Notes under the pieces: generated by a model
What the model saw: only the letters and a program-made list of their open reading frames with translations
What the model was told of the DNA's origin: nothing
Databases searched by the model: none
Assembly: GCF_000455825.1 (NCBI RefSeq)
Contig: NZ_ATAO01000124.1
Span: 31,981-95,980 of the forward strand
From: Microbacterium maritypicum MF109
GTDB taxonomy: Bacteria > Actinomycetota > Actinomycetes > Actinomycetales > Microbacteriaceae
DNA length: 64,000 nucleotides
Direction: 5' to 3'
Translations under genes and position numbers: made by a program
In this document: piece by piece, positions 29,146-38,661 of the stretch
How positions within the stretch are numbered: the stretch's first letter is position 1
How the letters are laid out: each line of letters opens with the position of its first letter

Positions 29146-30366
29146 TCAGAGCAGCTCCGCCGTCTGTCGCGCGATCTGCAGCTCCTCGTCGGTCGGCACG
29201 ACGAGGACGGTCACCGGGGAGGCATCCGTGGAGATCCGGCGGATGCCGCGCTCTCGTGCCGCATTCCTGGCGGGGTCGATCTCCACACCGGCGAAGCCGA
29301 GCGTCGCCATCGCGCCGGCGCGTACCGGCGCGGCGTTCTCGCCCACGCCGGCGGTGAAGGAGATGACGTCCACTCCCCCCAGCTGTGCGATGTAGGCGCC
29401 GGCGTAGGCGCGCAGCCGGTGCACGTACACGTCGAACGCGAGCATCGCCGCGTCCTCCCCCGCCTCGACGCCCGCGAGGATGTCGCGCATGTCGCTGCGC
29501 CCGGCGAGACCGGCGAGTCCGCTGCGGGTGTTCAGCAGAGAATCGAGGTCGTCGATCGACAGCCCGGCGCGGCGCGACAGGTGCACGAGCGCGGCCGGAT
29601 CGATGTCGCCCGAGCGCGTGCCCATGACGAGCCCCTCGAGAGGGGTGAGCCCCATCGAGGTCTCCACCGAGCGGCCGCCGTCGATCGCGGTCACCGAGGC
29701 CCCGTTGCCGAGGTGGAACACCAGCTGCCGGAGATCCCCGAGGTCACGACCGAGGAACGCGGCGGCGGACTCGCTGACGTACTGGTGACTCGTGCCGTGG
29801 AAGCCGTAGCGGCGCACCCGGTGCTCCGCGGCGAGCGCCGCATCGATCGCGTAGGTGTAGGCGGCGGGAGGGAGGGTCTGATGGAAGGCCGTGTCGAACA
29901 CCGCGACGTGCGGAACGTCGTCGAACACGGCGCGCGCGGCGAGGATGCCGGCGAGGTTCGCGGGGTTGTGCAACGGTGCGAGCACCGCGAGCTCGTCGAT
30001 CTGCCGCTCCACGTCGGCATCGATCAGAGTAGGGGCGTAGAAGCGGGCGCCGCCGTGGACCACGCGGTGCCCGACAGCGACGGGGCGATGCTCGTCGAGT
30101 GAGGGACCGTGCGTGACGAACTGCTCGCGCATCACCTCGAAGGCGGCGGCGTGATCGGCGATCGGCCTCTCACTGCGGTAGGTGGCGTCGAGCATGGTCG
30201 GCACGGCGTCGCCGTCGACCGCGGGGCGCACCGTGTGCGCGACCGGGCTGATCTCCTGACCGATGCGCTCGATCAGCCCGCTCGCGAGCAGATTCTCCTG
30301 CTCGATGTCGATCAGGCTGTACTTCAACGAGGAGGAGCCGCTGTTGATGACCAGGATGGCGCTCAT
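29146..30366 (-). CDS. ackA: Acetate kinase
   Basis: Interconverts acetyl phosphate and acetate with ATP formation; 406 residues. Seen are VINSGSSSLKYSLID at the N-terminus, GHRVVHGG, HLGNGASVTAI, the MGLTPLEGLVMGTRSGDIDP signature and the C-terminal FTAGVGENA. It overlaps the pta stop by 4 bases, so pta-ackA is a coupled operon. Confidence 0.97.
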   Translation of the reverse strand: MSAILVINSGSSSLKYSLIDIEQENLLASGLIERIGQEISPVAHTVRPAVDGDAVPTMLDATYRSERPIADHAAAFEVMREQFVTHGPSLDEHRPVAVGHRVVHGGARFYAPTLIDADVERQIDELAVLAPLHNPANLAGILAARAVFDDVPHVAVFDTAFHQTLPPAAYTYAIDAALAAEHRVRRYGFHGTSHQYVSESAAAFLGRDLGDLRQLVFHLGNGASVTAIDGGRSVETSMGLTPLEGLVMGTRSGDIDPAALVHLSRRAGLSIDDLDSLLNTRSGLAGLAGRSDMRDILAGVEAGEDAAMLAFDVYVHRLRAYAGAYIAQLGGVDVISFTAGVGENAAPVRAGAMATLGFAGVEIDPARNAARERGIRRISTDASPVTVLVVPTDEELQIARQTAELL

Positions 30367-32495
30367 GCCGCCTCTCCCGCCTGCTCGGCTCCCTGCGCCT
30401 GGATCGCCGTGATCGCCACCGTGTTGACGATGTCGTCGACGAGCGCACCGCGGGAGAGGTCGTTGATCGGCTTGTTGAGCCCCTGCAGCACCGGGCCGAT
30501 CGCGACGGCGCCGGCTGAGCGCTGCACGGCCTTGTAGGTGTTGTTGCCGGTGTTCAGGTCGGGGAAGACGAACACGGTCGCCCGTCCGGCCACAGCGGAG
30601 CCGGGGAGCTTGGCCTTGGCCACCGCCGCATCCGCGGCGGCGTCGTACTGGATCGGCCCCTCGACCGGGAGCTCGGGCGCCCGTTCGCGCACGAGGGCGG
30701 TGGCGGCGCGCACCTTGTCGACGTCCGCACCGGATCCGGACTCCCCCGTCGAGTACGACAGCATCGCCACGCGCGGATCGATGCCGAACTGCCGGGCGGT
30801 CGTCGCGGAGGAGATCGCGATGTCGGCGAGCTGCTCGCTGGTCGGGTCGGGGATCACGGCGCAGTCGCCGTAGACGAGCACGCGGTCGGCGAGCGCCATC
30901 AGGAACACGCTGGAGACCACGTTCACCCCCGGCTTGGTCTTGATGATCTCGAACGACGGGCGGATCGTGTGGGCGGTGGTATGCGCGGCGCCCGACACCA
31001 TGCCGTCGGCGAGGCCGAGGTGCACCATCATCGTGCCGAAGTACGACACGTCGGTCACCGTGTCCGCCGCCTGGGCGAGCGTGATGCCCTTGTGGGCCCG
31101 TAGCCGGGCGTACTCCGCGGCGAAACGCTCGACCAGCTCGGGATCGGTCGGGCTGAGCACCTGGGCCGCCGTGATGTCGATGCCGAGTTCGACGGCGCGG
31201 GCGCGGATGGTTGCCTCGTCGCCGAGGATCGTCAGGTCGGCGACCTCTCTCGCGAGCAGCGTGGCCGCGGCGTGCAGGATGCGATCGTCGTCCCCCTCCG
31301 GCAGCACGATGCGGCGGCGGTCCCCGCGTGCGCGTTCGATGAGTCCGTACTGGAACATCAGCGGAGTCACCACGTGAGCCTCGGCGAGACCGAGCTGCTC
31401 GGTGAGCTCGGCGATGTCGACATGCGCCTGGAAGAGGCCGAGCGCACGGTCATAGCGGCTGCGCGAATCGGCGGAGATGCGTCCGCGGGTGCTCATCACG
31501 CGCACCGCCGTGTCATAGGTGCCGAGATCCGTCGTGATGATCGGCACCGACGAGGCGAAGCCGTCGAGCAGTCGCACGATCGGCTCCGGCAGCGGAAACG
31601 GCCCGTTCAGGATGATGCCGGCGATGCGGGGGAAGGTGCCGGACGAATCGGCGAGCAGCGCAGCCAACAGTACCTCGGTGCGGTCGGCGGGGATCACCAC
31701 GACCGCCTCCTCGGTCAGTCGGGGCAGCACGTTCACCATCGACATGCCCGCGACGACGATCGTCAGCGCCTCCCTCGTGAGACGATCGTCGTCGCCCTTG
31801 AGCAGCGTGCCGTCGACGGCCGCGAGGATGCCTCGGATCGACGGCGCGACGAGAGCACGGTCCTCGGGGATCGCCCATACCGGCGTGCTCTCCGCGGGGA
31901 GCGCGGCATGCACCGCCTCGATGATGGCGTCGAGCGCCTCCGGGTCGGCGCGGTTGACCGCGACGGCGAACAGCTCCGCCCGCTCCTCCGTCAACTCGGA
32001 CAGGGCGAGCGCCGCGATCTGCGCGATCGCGGCGGCCGACCGCGCCGTGGTGGTGCCCAACTGCTCGGCCTGGCGCTGCTGGTCGCGACCGCTGAGAACG
32101 AGGAGCACCGGGGCTCCGAGGTTGGCGGCGATCCTGGCGTTGAAACCGAGCTCCGCAGGGCTGGCCACATCGGTGTAGTCGCTGCCGATGACGACGACGG
32201 CATCGCACTGGGCCTCGACCGCCTTGAACCGCGCGACGATGGTCGACAGGGCGCCCTCCGGGTCGGCCCTCACATCGTCGTAGGTGACGCCGATGCAGTC
32301 CTCGTAGTCGAGGTTCACCCCGTCGTGCGCGAGCATCAGTTCGAGGATCTCGTCGCGCGCGGTGACCGAGCGGGCGATCGGACGGAACACGCCCACCCGC
32401 GGCGAGACGCGCATCAGAGCGTCGAGCGCCCCGAGGGCGATCGTCGACTTTCCGGTATGGCCTTCGGCCGAGGTGATGTAGATGCTCTGCGCCAC
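30363..32495 (-). CDS. pta: Phosphate acetyltransferase (long form)
   Basis: Transfers acetyl between CoA and phosphate; 710 residues, the long multi-domain type. The N-terminal P-loop/BioD-like domain has SAEGHTGKSTIALG. A DRTGG-type middle domain follows. The C-terminal catalytic domain contains VLPEGDDDRILHAA, SGAAHTTAHTIRP and GPVLQGLNKPINDLSRGA. GTG start at 32495. With ackA it allows acetate overflow and re-uptake. Confidence 0.96.
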   Translation of the reverse strand: MAQSIYITSAEGHTGKSTIALGALDALMRVSPRVGVFRPIARSVTARDEILELMLAHDGVNLDYEDCIGVTYDDVRADPEGALSTIVARFKAVEAQCDAVVVIGSDYTDVASPAELGFNARIAANLGAPVLLVLSGRDQQRQAEQLGTTTARSAAAIAQIAALALSELTEERAELFAVAVNRADPEALDAIIEAVHAALPAESTPVWAIPEDRALVAPSIRGILAAVDGTLLKGDDDRLTREALTIVVAGMSMVNVLPRLTEEAVVVIPADRTEVLLAALLADSSGTFPRIAGIILNGPFPLPEPIVRLLDGFASSVPIITTDLGTYDTAVRVMSTRGRISADSRSRYDRALGLFQAHVDIAELTEQLGLAEAHVVTPLMFQYGLIERARGDRRRIVLPEGDDDRILHAAATLLAREVADLTILGDEATIRARAVELGIDITAAQVLSPTDPELVERFAAEYARLRAHKGITLAQAADTVTDVSYFGTMMVHLGLADGMVSGAAHTTAHTIRPSFEIIKTKPGVNVVSSVFLMALADRVLVYGDCAVIPDPTSEQLADIAISSATTARQFGIDPRVAMLSYSTGESGSGADVDKVRAATALVRERAPELPVEGPIQYDAAADAAVAKAKLPGSAVAGRATVFVFPDLNTGNNTYKAVQRSAGAVAIGPVLQGLNKPINDLSRGALVDDIVNTVAITAIQAQGAEQAGEAA

Positions 32496-32560
32496 GACTT
32501 CAGCTTAGGCGCGGCATCCATGAACGCACCGAGCGTCTCACCGGGTCAAATGCCGCGACG

Positions 32561-33283
32561 TCACTCGCACGGTCCGGACATCGCATCGACGACCGCCGTG
32601 GCATCCGCCTGGAACCGCGAGTAGTAGTCGCGGTCGGTGTTGATCTGCACCCGGTGGATCGCGTGGGAGGGCTCCATCGTCTGCCAGTCCGGGAGCCGTC
32701 CGAGGCGATCGAAGAACAGCGTCGTCGCGGTCGCCGGATCCATCCGCTGCTCCACGCTTCCCCACCACTCCTGCTGCTGGAAGAGTCCGATGCTGGTCGT
32801 CCGGGTTCCATCGGGGTTGGTGAATCCGCGCGTCTCCCAGTCGCCGTAGTCGATGTTGCGCAGGCTGCTCTCCCCCATCGCCGTCATCACCCCGAGGATC
32901 TGCCCCTCACGCGCGTAGCCGAGAACCGCGGCGGTGCGGATGATGGTGGCCGCGTTCTCGAGCTGCTCACCACTCCATCCCTCGATGCCCTCCGCAGGAA
33001 ACGTCTGCGGGCGGTCGATGCAGATCGGCGCGGGATCGCGCGCGAGCCCCAGGGGGATGAGCACGAACAGACCGACGGCGACGACGACGGCGCCCCCGGA
33101 GATCAGGATGCGCTGCAGGATCTTCCGCCGGCGCAGACGATTCGCCGCCTGCCGTCGCGCGCCGGGACCGCGGCGTTTCCTGGTCTTCTTGGTGTTCGTC
33201 GTGCTCTTCGTGCGCGTGCCTCTGGTTGCCGGCTTCTTCGTCGCCGGCCTGCGTCCGGCCCGCGATGCCGGTGCGGCGTTCAT
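32561..33283 (-). CDS. Membrane-anchored lysozyme-like-fold protein (uncharacterised)
   Basis: A 240-residue protein. A strongly basic N-terminal tail of Arg/Lys/Thr (residues 1-50) precedes one membrane helix (LISGGAVVVAVGLFVLIPLGLA). The outer domain has GVMTAMGESSLRNIDYGD and TSIGLFQQQEWWGS, a pattern like transglycosylase/lysozyme-type domains with a Glu and a G-L-F-Q motif, and a Cys at each end. Cell-wall hydrolysis or remodelling is inferred only. It is coupled to the rhomboid gene by a 4-base overlap. Confidence 0.7.
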   Translation of the reverse strand: MNAAPASRAGRRPATKKPATRGTRTKSTTNTKKTRKRRGPGARRQAANRLRRRKILQRILISGGAVVVAVGLFVLIPLGLARDPAPICIDRPQTFPAEGIEGWSGEQLENAATIIRTAAVLGYAREGQILGVMTAMGESSLRNIDYGDWETRGFTNPDGTRTTSIGLFQQQEWWGSVEQRMDPATATTLFFDRLGRLPDWQTMEPSHAIHRVQINTDRDYYSRFQADATAVVDAMSGPCE

Positions 33284-33888
33284 GGCGCGAGGGCTCCGCC
33301 GGTTCGCGGCCGGCGGCCGGCGAGGGCGGCGATGCCACCTCCGATGGCCCCGAACAGATGCCCCTGCCAGGAGATGCCGTCGGCCACACCGAAGACGCCG
33401 GCCAGCATCGAGCCGCCGTACAGCGCGATCACGACGATCGCGATCACGGCGTACAGGATGCGGTGCGCCACACGGCCGGGGGCGAACACCCGCATCACGA
33501 CGTACCCGAAGTAGCCGAAGACCAGCCCGGACGCCCCGACCGTCAGAGTGCCGGGAGCGTTGAACACCCAGGTGCCGATGCCCCCGACGACGGCGACGAT
33601 CGCGGTGACGGCCCAGAACCGTCGCGTGCCCTCGACCGCGACGAGACAGCCGAGCACCAGGAACGGGACGGAGTTCGCGATGAGATGCTGCCAGTTCGCG
33701 TGCAGGAGCGGCCCGAGCACGATGCCGCCGAGTCCGGAGACGTCCCAGGACCGCAGCCCGAATCCGGTGAACGAGCCGGGGAGGATCGCGTCGGCGAACT
33801 GCACGACCCACATCGCGACGAGCAGCAGCACCGGCGAGGCGAATCGGCCGAGCGGATGCTGCGTCTGCGGCGGCGGGGTGACGGTCAC
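33280..33888 (-). CDS. Rhomboid family intramembrane serine protease
   Basis: A 202-residue protein with six membrane segments. The rhomboid motifs are the HANWQHLIAN loop, catalytic GASGLVFGYFG and the His-containing HLFGAIGGGIAAL. I chose the GTG at 33888 (VTVTPPPQ), since longer starts add a poorly conserved tail. Its stop overlaps the next gene. No substrate is evident, although the single-pass membrane protein encoded next in the operon is an obvious candidate. Confidence 0.9.
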   Translation of the reverse strand: MTVTPPPQTQHPLGRFASPVLLLVAMWVVQFADAILPGSFTGFGLRSWDVSGLGGIVLGPLLHANWQHLIANSVPFLVLGCLVAVEGTRRFWAVTAIVAVVGGIGTWVFNAPGTLTVGASGLVFGYFGYVVMRVFAPGRVAHRILYAVIAIVVIALYGGSMLAGVFGVADGISWQGHLFGAIGGGIAALAGRRPRTGGALAP

Positions 33889-33977
33889 CGGACGATTGTC
33901 GCAGGTGCAGCCACGAGAGGGCTGTGCGCCCGGGGCGAGAAGCCCGCACACGAACGAGACGCCCGCACAAAGAAAAT

Positions 33978-34066
33978 GACTCTCCGCGCACCCAGCAGAG
34001 CCCGGTTACCCTTGCTGCGTTTCCGCCCTGGGGGAATTGGCCTGGATGCCGCCACGCGGAGAGCCG
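33978..34066 (-). ncRNA. ffs: Signal recognition particle RNA, bacterial small type
   Basis: The minus strand carries the SRP helix 8 signature: ggcGGAAacgcaGCAagggtaacc spanning about 34004-34027. The flanking arms ctctccgcg and cgcggagag close the molecule. A T-rich run (cattttcttt) follows the 3' end as a terminator tail. A TAGGAT -10 hexamer lies a few bases upstream on the minus strand. Ends are approximate. Confidence 0.9.
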
Positions 34067-34211
34067 TCAACCATCCTAACCCGACCGGCGCGATGGTCCG
34101 AACCGCGCACGTCTCCACGAGCATCCTCAGGGGAACCTGCCAGAGCGGCGCACCCCGTGCAGGGTTACGATCGAGTCACGCGCACCGCAGCGCCGACGTG
34201 AGAGGGAACGC

Positions 34212-35201
34212 ATGCCAGAGAACGCCCCCCTGACCCCGGTATCGATGGATGCCGAGAGGTTCGCCGCACAGACGTCTGCGATCCTCGGCTCGATCGGCCA
34301 GGTCATCGACGGCAAGCCGGACGCGGTGCGCAGCGCTCTCGTATGCCTCCTCGCCGAGGGGCACCTGCTGATCGAAGACGTTCCAGGGGTCGGCAAGACC
34401 ATGCTCGCCAGGGCCCTCGCCGCGAGCGTGGATGCGACGGTGCGCCGCATCCAGTTCACGCCCGATCTGCTGCCCGGCGACGTCACGGGGGTGTCCGTCT
34501 ACAACCCCGTGGATCGCGAATTCGAATTCAAGCGCGGCGCGGTGTTCGCGCACATCGTGATCGCCGACGAGATCAACCGCTCCTCCCCCAAGACGCAGTC
34601 CGCTCTGCTGGAGGCGATGGAGGAGGGGCAGGTCACCGTCGACGGCTCTACGCACCTGCTGCCCCAGCCGTTCCTGGTCGTCGCGACCCAGAACCCGCTG
34701 GAGATGGAGGGGACCTACGCCCTGCCCGAAGCGCAGCGCGATCGGTTCATGATGCGGATCTCGATGGGGTATCCGGATGCCGCCGCCGAGGCTCTCATGC
34801 TGCGCCAGCGTGATGTCGTCAGCCCCCTCGCGGCCGTGTCGCCCGTCGCCGACGCGGCGTCCATCGCCCACCTCATCGCCTGGGCGCGCTCGGTGCACGT
34901 GGCCCCCGCGCTCGAGGAGTACGCTGTCGCGCTCGCCCAAGCCACCCGCTCCGACCCGAACCTGCATCTCGGTGCGAGCCCTCGGGCCACCCTGCAGCTG
35001 GTCAGGGCCGCGAAGGTGTGGGCTGCTCTCGACGGACGCGAGTACGTGATCCCCGACGACATCACCGCGCTGCTCATCCCTGTGCTGGCGCACCGCCTGC
35101 TCCCGGCCAGGGGCGCACATCGCGCCGGCGCGCAGCCGGTCGAGGCCGCCCTCACCCAGATCGTCGAGCGGGTGCGTGTCCCCGTCGCGACGCGTTCCTG
35201 A
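34212..35201 (+). CDS. MoxR-family AAA+ ATPase
   Basis: A chaperone-like AAA ATPase; 329 residues. Seen are Walker A (EDVPGVGKTMLARAL), Walker B (VIADEINRSSPKTQSALLEAMEE), sensor 1 (VVATQNPLEMEGTYALPEAQRDRF) and the C-terminal AAA lid. AGAGGGAA precedes the ATG. It is first in a three-gene operon with a DUF58 protein and a transglutaminase, a very common arrangement thought to mature or assemble envelope proteins. Confidence 0.95.
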   Translation: MPENAPLTPVSMDAERFAAQTSAILGSIGQVIDGKPDAVRSALVCLLAEGHLLIEDVPGVGKTMLARALAASVDATVRRIQFTPDLLPGDVTGVSVYNPVDREFEFKRGAVFAHIVIADEINRSSPKTQSALLEAMEEGQVTVDGSTHLLPQPFLVVATQNPLEMEGTYALPEAQRDRFMMRISMGYPDAAAEALMLRQRDVVSPLAAVSPVADAASIAHLIAWARSVHVAPALEEYAVALAQATRSDPNLHLGASPRATLQLVRAAKVWAALDGREYVIPDDITALLIPVLAHRLLPARGAHRAGAQPVEAALTQIVERVRVPVATRS

Positions 35202-35212
35202 CAGACCTCATC

Positions 35213-36403
35213 ATGCGAAGACGTCGATCCCTCACCGGCCGCGGTGCCGGAGCGCTCGTCGCCGCGCTCGGCTGCATGATCGCCGCGAACCTCCTCGGCA
35301 CGCGCGTCCTGCTCTACATCGGCGTGCTGCTCGCGGCCGTCACGCTCTTCTCCCTCATCGCGGTGCGATTGCCACGACGATCCGGAACGGTCACCCGCCA
35401 GATCTCGACCGATCTGCTGACCGTGTCCGAGACGTCACGAGTGACGGTGCGGTTCTCGCTGCGAGCGATCCGGGTGCCGCGGGGGCTCTGGCACGATGTG
35501 CTCCCCGACGCGGTCTCCGGAGACTCCGGCGGTGAGTATCCCCCCGAGACCGGCCAGCTGACGTACCTCATCACCGGTGTTCGACGCGGCGTCTGGCCCC
35601 TCGGGCCGCTGATGCTGCGCACAGTCGACCCGTTCGGTCTGGCGCAGCGCGAGCAGGCATTCGGCGAGACGAGGAGCGTGACGGTCGTTCCCGAGGTGTT
35701 CGCGCTCGCCCCGCTGGCCGTGCGTGTCGGTGCCGCCGGCGGCACCGCCCACACCTCCTCCACCCGGCTCGGGCAGGGAAGCGACAACCTCTCGCCCCGC
35801 GGATACATCCCGGGCGACTCGATGCGCCGTATCCACTGGCGGGCGACCGCGCATCGCGGTCAGTTGATGGTGCGTCAGGAAGAGGAGGAGTCCAGCCCCG
35901 ACGCAGTGGTCGTGCTCGACCGCAGCGGGCGCCGTTGGGACGCACCGGGCACCGACGAGGATCCCGCCTTCGAAGCAGCGGTCTCCCTGTGCGCCTCCGC
36001 GGCCGTGCACCTCGCATCGGAGGGGTACAGCGTCGACGTTCTCGACAGCGCAGGAACGCTGCTCGGCGCGCTTCGCGGGCATGAAGACGATCGCGACGGT
36101 CTGCTCGCTGCGCTCGCGACGGTCACCCCGCGCGGAGAGAGCCGTGACCTGATGGCGCTCGTCGGCGGCACCCCGCCCGGTCCGCTCGTCTACATCACGG
36201 GCCGCCTCGACGAGGAGGATGCGGCCCTGCTGCGTTCAGCAGGTGCCGCTGCACCGATGCTGTTCAGCACAGAGCTGCTCCCCGGCGCCACCGAGGCCTC
36301 CGTCCGCCATGGATGGACGGTGGCCCCACTCGGGGACGACATCCCCGCGGCGTGGGAAGACGCCGTCTCGGCCCGGATCGGGGTCGGCGATGTTCCGCGC
36401 TGA
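35213..36403 (+). CDS. DUF58 domain membrane protein
   Basis: A 396-residue protein with two N-terminal membrane helices (GAGALVAALGCMIAANLLG and VLLYIGVLLAAVTLFSLI). A beta-rich segment follows, then the DUF58 core YIPGDSMRRIHWRATAHRG, with a vWA-like segment (VVVLDRSGRRW). It is the partner of MoxR in the conserved MoxR-DUF58-transglutaminase module. It overlaps the next gene by 14 bases. Confidence 0.92.
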   Translation: MRRRRSLTGRGAGALVAALGCMIAANLLGTRVLLYIGVLLAAVTLFSLIAVRLPRRSGTVTRQISTDLLTVSETSRVTVRFSLRAIRVPRGLWHDVLPDAVSGDSGGEYPPETGQLTYLITGVRRGVWPLGPLMLRTVDPFGLAQREQAFGETRSVTVVPEVFALAPLAVRVGAAGGTAHTSSTRLGQGSDNLSPRGYIPGDSMRRIHWRATAHRGQLMVRQEEEESSPDAVVVLDRSGRRWDAPGTDEDPAFEAAVSLCASAAVHLASEGYSVDVLDSAGTLLGALRGHEDDRDGLLAALATVTPRGESRDLMALVGGTPPGPLVYITGRLDEEDAALLRSAGAAAPMLFSTELLPGATEASVRHGWTVAPLGDDIPAAWEDAVSARIGVGDVPR

Positions 36404-38657
36404 GCAGGCCCCGCCGGCGCCGACCGTCGCCACGCGCAGGCCGGCCTTCTGGCACCGCGACCACGAGGAGCCGGCCGGCATCGTCGGCCCCGGCGCACTC
36501 GCGGCGATGGCGGCGCTCACGGCGATGTGGCCGTTCACCTCGGTGATCGGCCCCGGGGCGTGGTCCTTCACCGTGATCGCCGTGATCGTCGCCGTGGCGG
36601 GCACCGGGATGCTGACGCGACACCTGCTGCGGCGACGAGCGGCGTGGGCGCAGGACATCGTCACCTTCGCCGTGCAGATCGTGGTCGCCATCGCCGTCGT
36701 GACGCTGCTCGTGGCCAGCGACACCGCCATCTTCGGGATCGTCCCGACATCGGCGACGCTGACGCTGTTCGGCGTGCTCGGGGCCTCCGCCGTCGAGGCC
36801 GTGGTGTTCGGATCCGCGCCGTTGGATCCCTCCCCCGGCCTCGCGGCGGTGATGGGCATCGGCTTCGCGGTCGTCGCGATCCTCCTCGACCATCTCGTCG
36901 CGCATCGTTCGGCCGTGCTGGCCGTCCTCTTGACCGGCGTCATCGGCGCCGTGCCGATGATCGTCACGCTCGGCGACACGAACGTGGCCTGGTTCCTGCT
37001 CTTCGGCGTGGTCGCCCTGCTCCTCCTCCGCTACACCGCACGCCGGCATCCGGAATCCCCGCGCCGCTCGTCGACGTCGTTGGCCGTCGCGCTCGGAGCC
37101 GCCGCGCTGGCGACGACAGTGGCCATCGCCCCGATGATGCCCGTCACCGCGAGCCTCGCCGGCAACGGGGTCGGCGTCACGGTCGACGCCTCGCTGCGTC
37201 TCGGAGACGACCTGCGCCAGCCCAATCCGGTCGAAGTCCTCACCGTTGCCGCGAAAGGCGACACGGCACCGTACCTGCGTCTGACCACGCTCTCGCGCTT
37301 CGACGGCCGCGTCTGGCAGCCAGACGACGGCGACCTGCAGGCGCAGAACGACGGATTCGGCCCCCCGGAATGGGGCGAGGACATCGCGACGGAAGAACAG
37401 AACACCTCCATCCGCGTGCTGCGGATGTCGAGTTCCTGGCTCCCGGTGCCCTATCCCGCCACCGCTGTGCAGGGACTCAGCAATGCCTGGAGGATCGCCC
37501 CCGAGAATCGCACGCTGTACTCCCGCGGCGCGGACGCCGTCGGGAACGACTACACGGTCACGTCGTCGAGATTGATCCCCACCCTCGAGCAGATCCGCGC
37601 GATCGATGCCGCCGCCCCCGTCGTCGATCCCGATGCCGAACCGGTCGAGCTCCCCGGGATCATCGGTGAGCTCGCGGAAGACGTGACCGCGGCGGCGAGC
37701 ACCGACTACGACCGGCTCATCGCGCTGCAGAACTGGTTCCGCTCGCAGTTCGCCTACTCGCTGGAGACCCCGGTGGAGGAAGGCTTCGACGGCACCGGGG
37801 CGGAAGCCGTCGCGGAGTTCCTCGAGGCGCGGTCGGGATACTGCGTCCATTTCGCGGGGGCGTTCGCGTTGATGGCGGAGAGCCTGGGCATGCAGGTGCG
37901 CATCGTCGTCGGATACCTTCCCGGTTCGCTGACCGACGAGAAGCGCGGCAGCGAGTCGGTGTTCTCCGTGACCAGCGACCGGCTGCACTCCTGGCCGGAG
38001 GTGCTGTTCCCCGGTATCGGATGGGTTCCGTTCGAGCCCACCGCGTCTCTGGGTGTGCCCACCGCCTTCCGCCCCGGAGCGACTCAGGGTGGAGGTGCCG
38101 GAAGCCCGTCCGCCCCGGCCCCGACCACGGCACCGCAGGCCGAGCAGACCTCGGGTCCCGAGATCGACCGCAACGATGCCGGCGGCGACGCGGCCAGCGG
38201 CGACGACCTGCGCCGCCTCGACCCGACGCCGGTGGTCTTCACAGCCGTCGGCATCGTCGTGCTGCTCCTGCTTCCCGCACTGATCCGGCTCGTGGAACGC
38301 CGAGCGCGGCTGAACAGGGCACGTCGAGGAGATTCCGCTGCGGCATGGGCGGAACTCCGAGACACCCTGATCGACCTGCAGATCCCGGTGTCCGACGCCG
38401 ACACGCCACGCACGCGCGCGGCAGGACTGGTGCGCGAGCACGATGTCGGCGTCGAGGCGATGGGACGTCTGACGGATGCGGTCGAACGTGCGAACTACGC
38501 CCGCTCCGTCGATGCATCCGACGATCTCGCCGAGCCGTTGGGCGACGTTCTCACGAGCCTGCGGCAGAGCGCCGATCGGGCCACCAGGGTGCGGGCCGTG
38601 CTGATCCCGCGTTCCCTGTACGCCCCGAGAGCCGCCGAGCCCGGTGTGACGATCTGA
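36390..38657 (+). CDS. Transglutaminase-like membrane protein (DUF3488)
   Basis: A 755-residue protein. The N-terminal half has about seven membrane helices (DUF3488 type). The extracytoplasmic transglutaminase core holds Cys in ARSGYCVHFAGAFALM, His in SDRLHSWPEV and an Asp/Glu in WVPFEPT. A linker rich in Pro, Ala and Thr leads to one more membrane helix and a cytoplasmic DUF4129-like tail. I chose the ATG at 36390 (MFRAEQAPP). It ends 4 bases before the convergent trhO stop. Confidence 0.92.
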   Translation: MFRAEQAPPAPTVATRRPAFWHRDHEEPAGIVGPGALAAMAALTAMWPFTSVIGPGAWSFTVIAVIVAVAGTGMLTRHLLRRRAAWAQDIVTFAVQIVVAIAVVTLLVASDTAIFGIVPTSATLTLFGVLGASAVEAVVFGSAPLDPSPGLAAVMGIGFAVVAILLDHLVAHRSAVLAVLLTGVIGAVPMIVTLGDTNVAWFLLFGVVALLLLRYTARRHPESPRRSSTSLAVALGAAALATTVAIAPMMPVTASLAGNGVGVTVDASLRLGDDLRQPNPVEVLTVAAKGDTAPYLRLTTLSRFDGRVWQPDDGDLQAQNDGFGPPEWGEDIATEEQNTSIRVLRMSSSWLPVPYPATAVQGLSNAWRIAPENRTLYSRGADAVGNDYTVTSSRLIPTLEQIRAIDAAAPVVDPDAEPVELPGIIGELAEDVTAAASTDYDRLIALQNWFRSQFAYSLETPVEEGFDGTGAEAVAEFLEARSGYCVHFAGAFALMAESLGMQVRIVVGYLPGSLTDEKRGSESVFSVTSDRLHSWPEVLFPGIGWVPFEPTASLGVPTAFRPGATQGGGAGSPSAPAPTTAPQAEQTSGPEIDRNDAGGDAASGDDLRRLDPTPVVFTAVGIVVLLLLPALIRLVERRARLNRARRGDSAAAWAELRDTLIDLQIPVSDADTPRTRAAGLVREHDVGVEAMGRLTDAVERANYARSVDASDDLAEPLGDVLTSLRQSADRATRVRAVLIPRSLYAPRAAEPGVTI

Positions 38658-38661
38658 CCCG

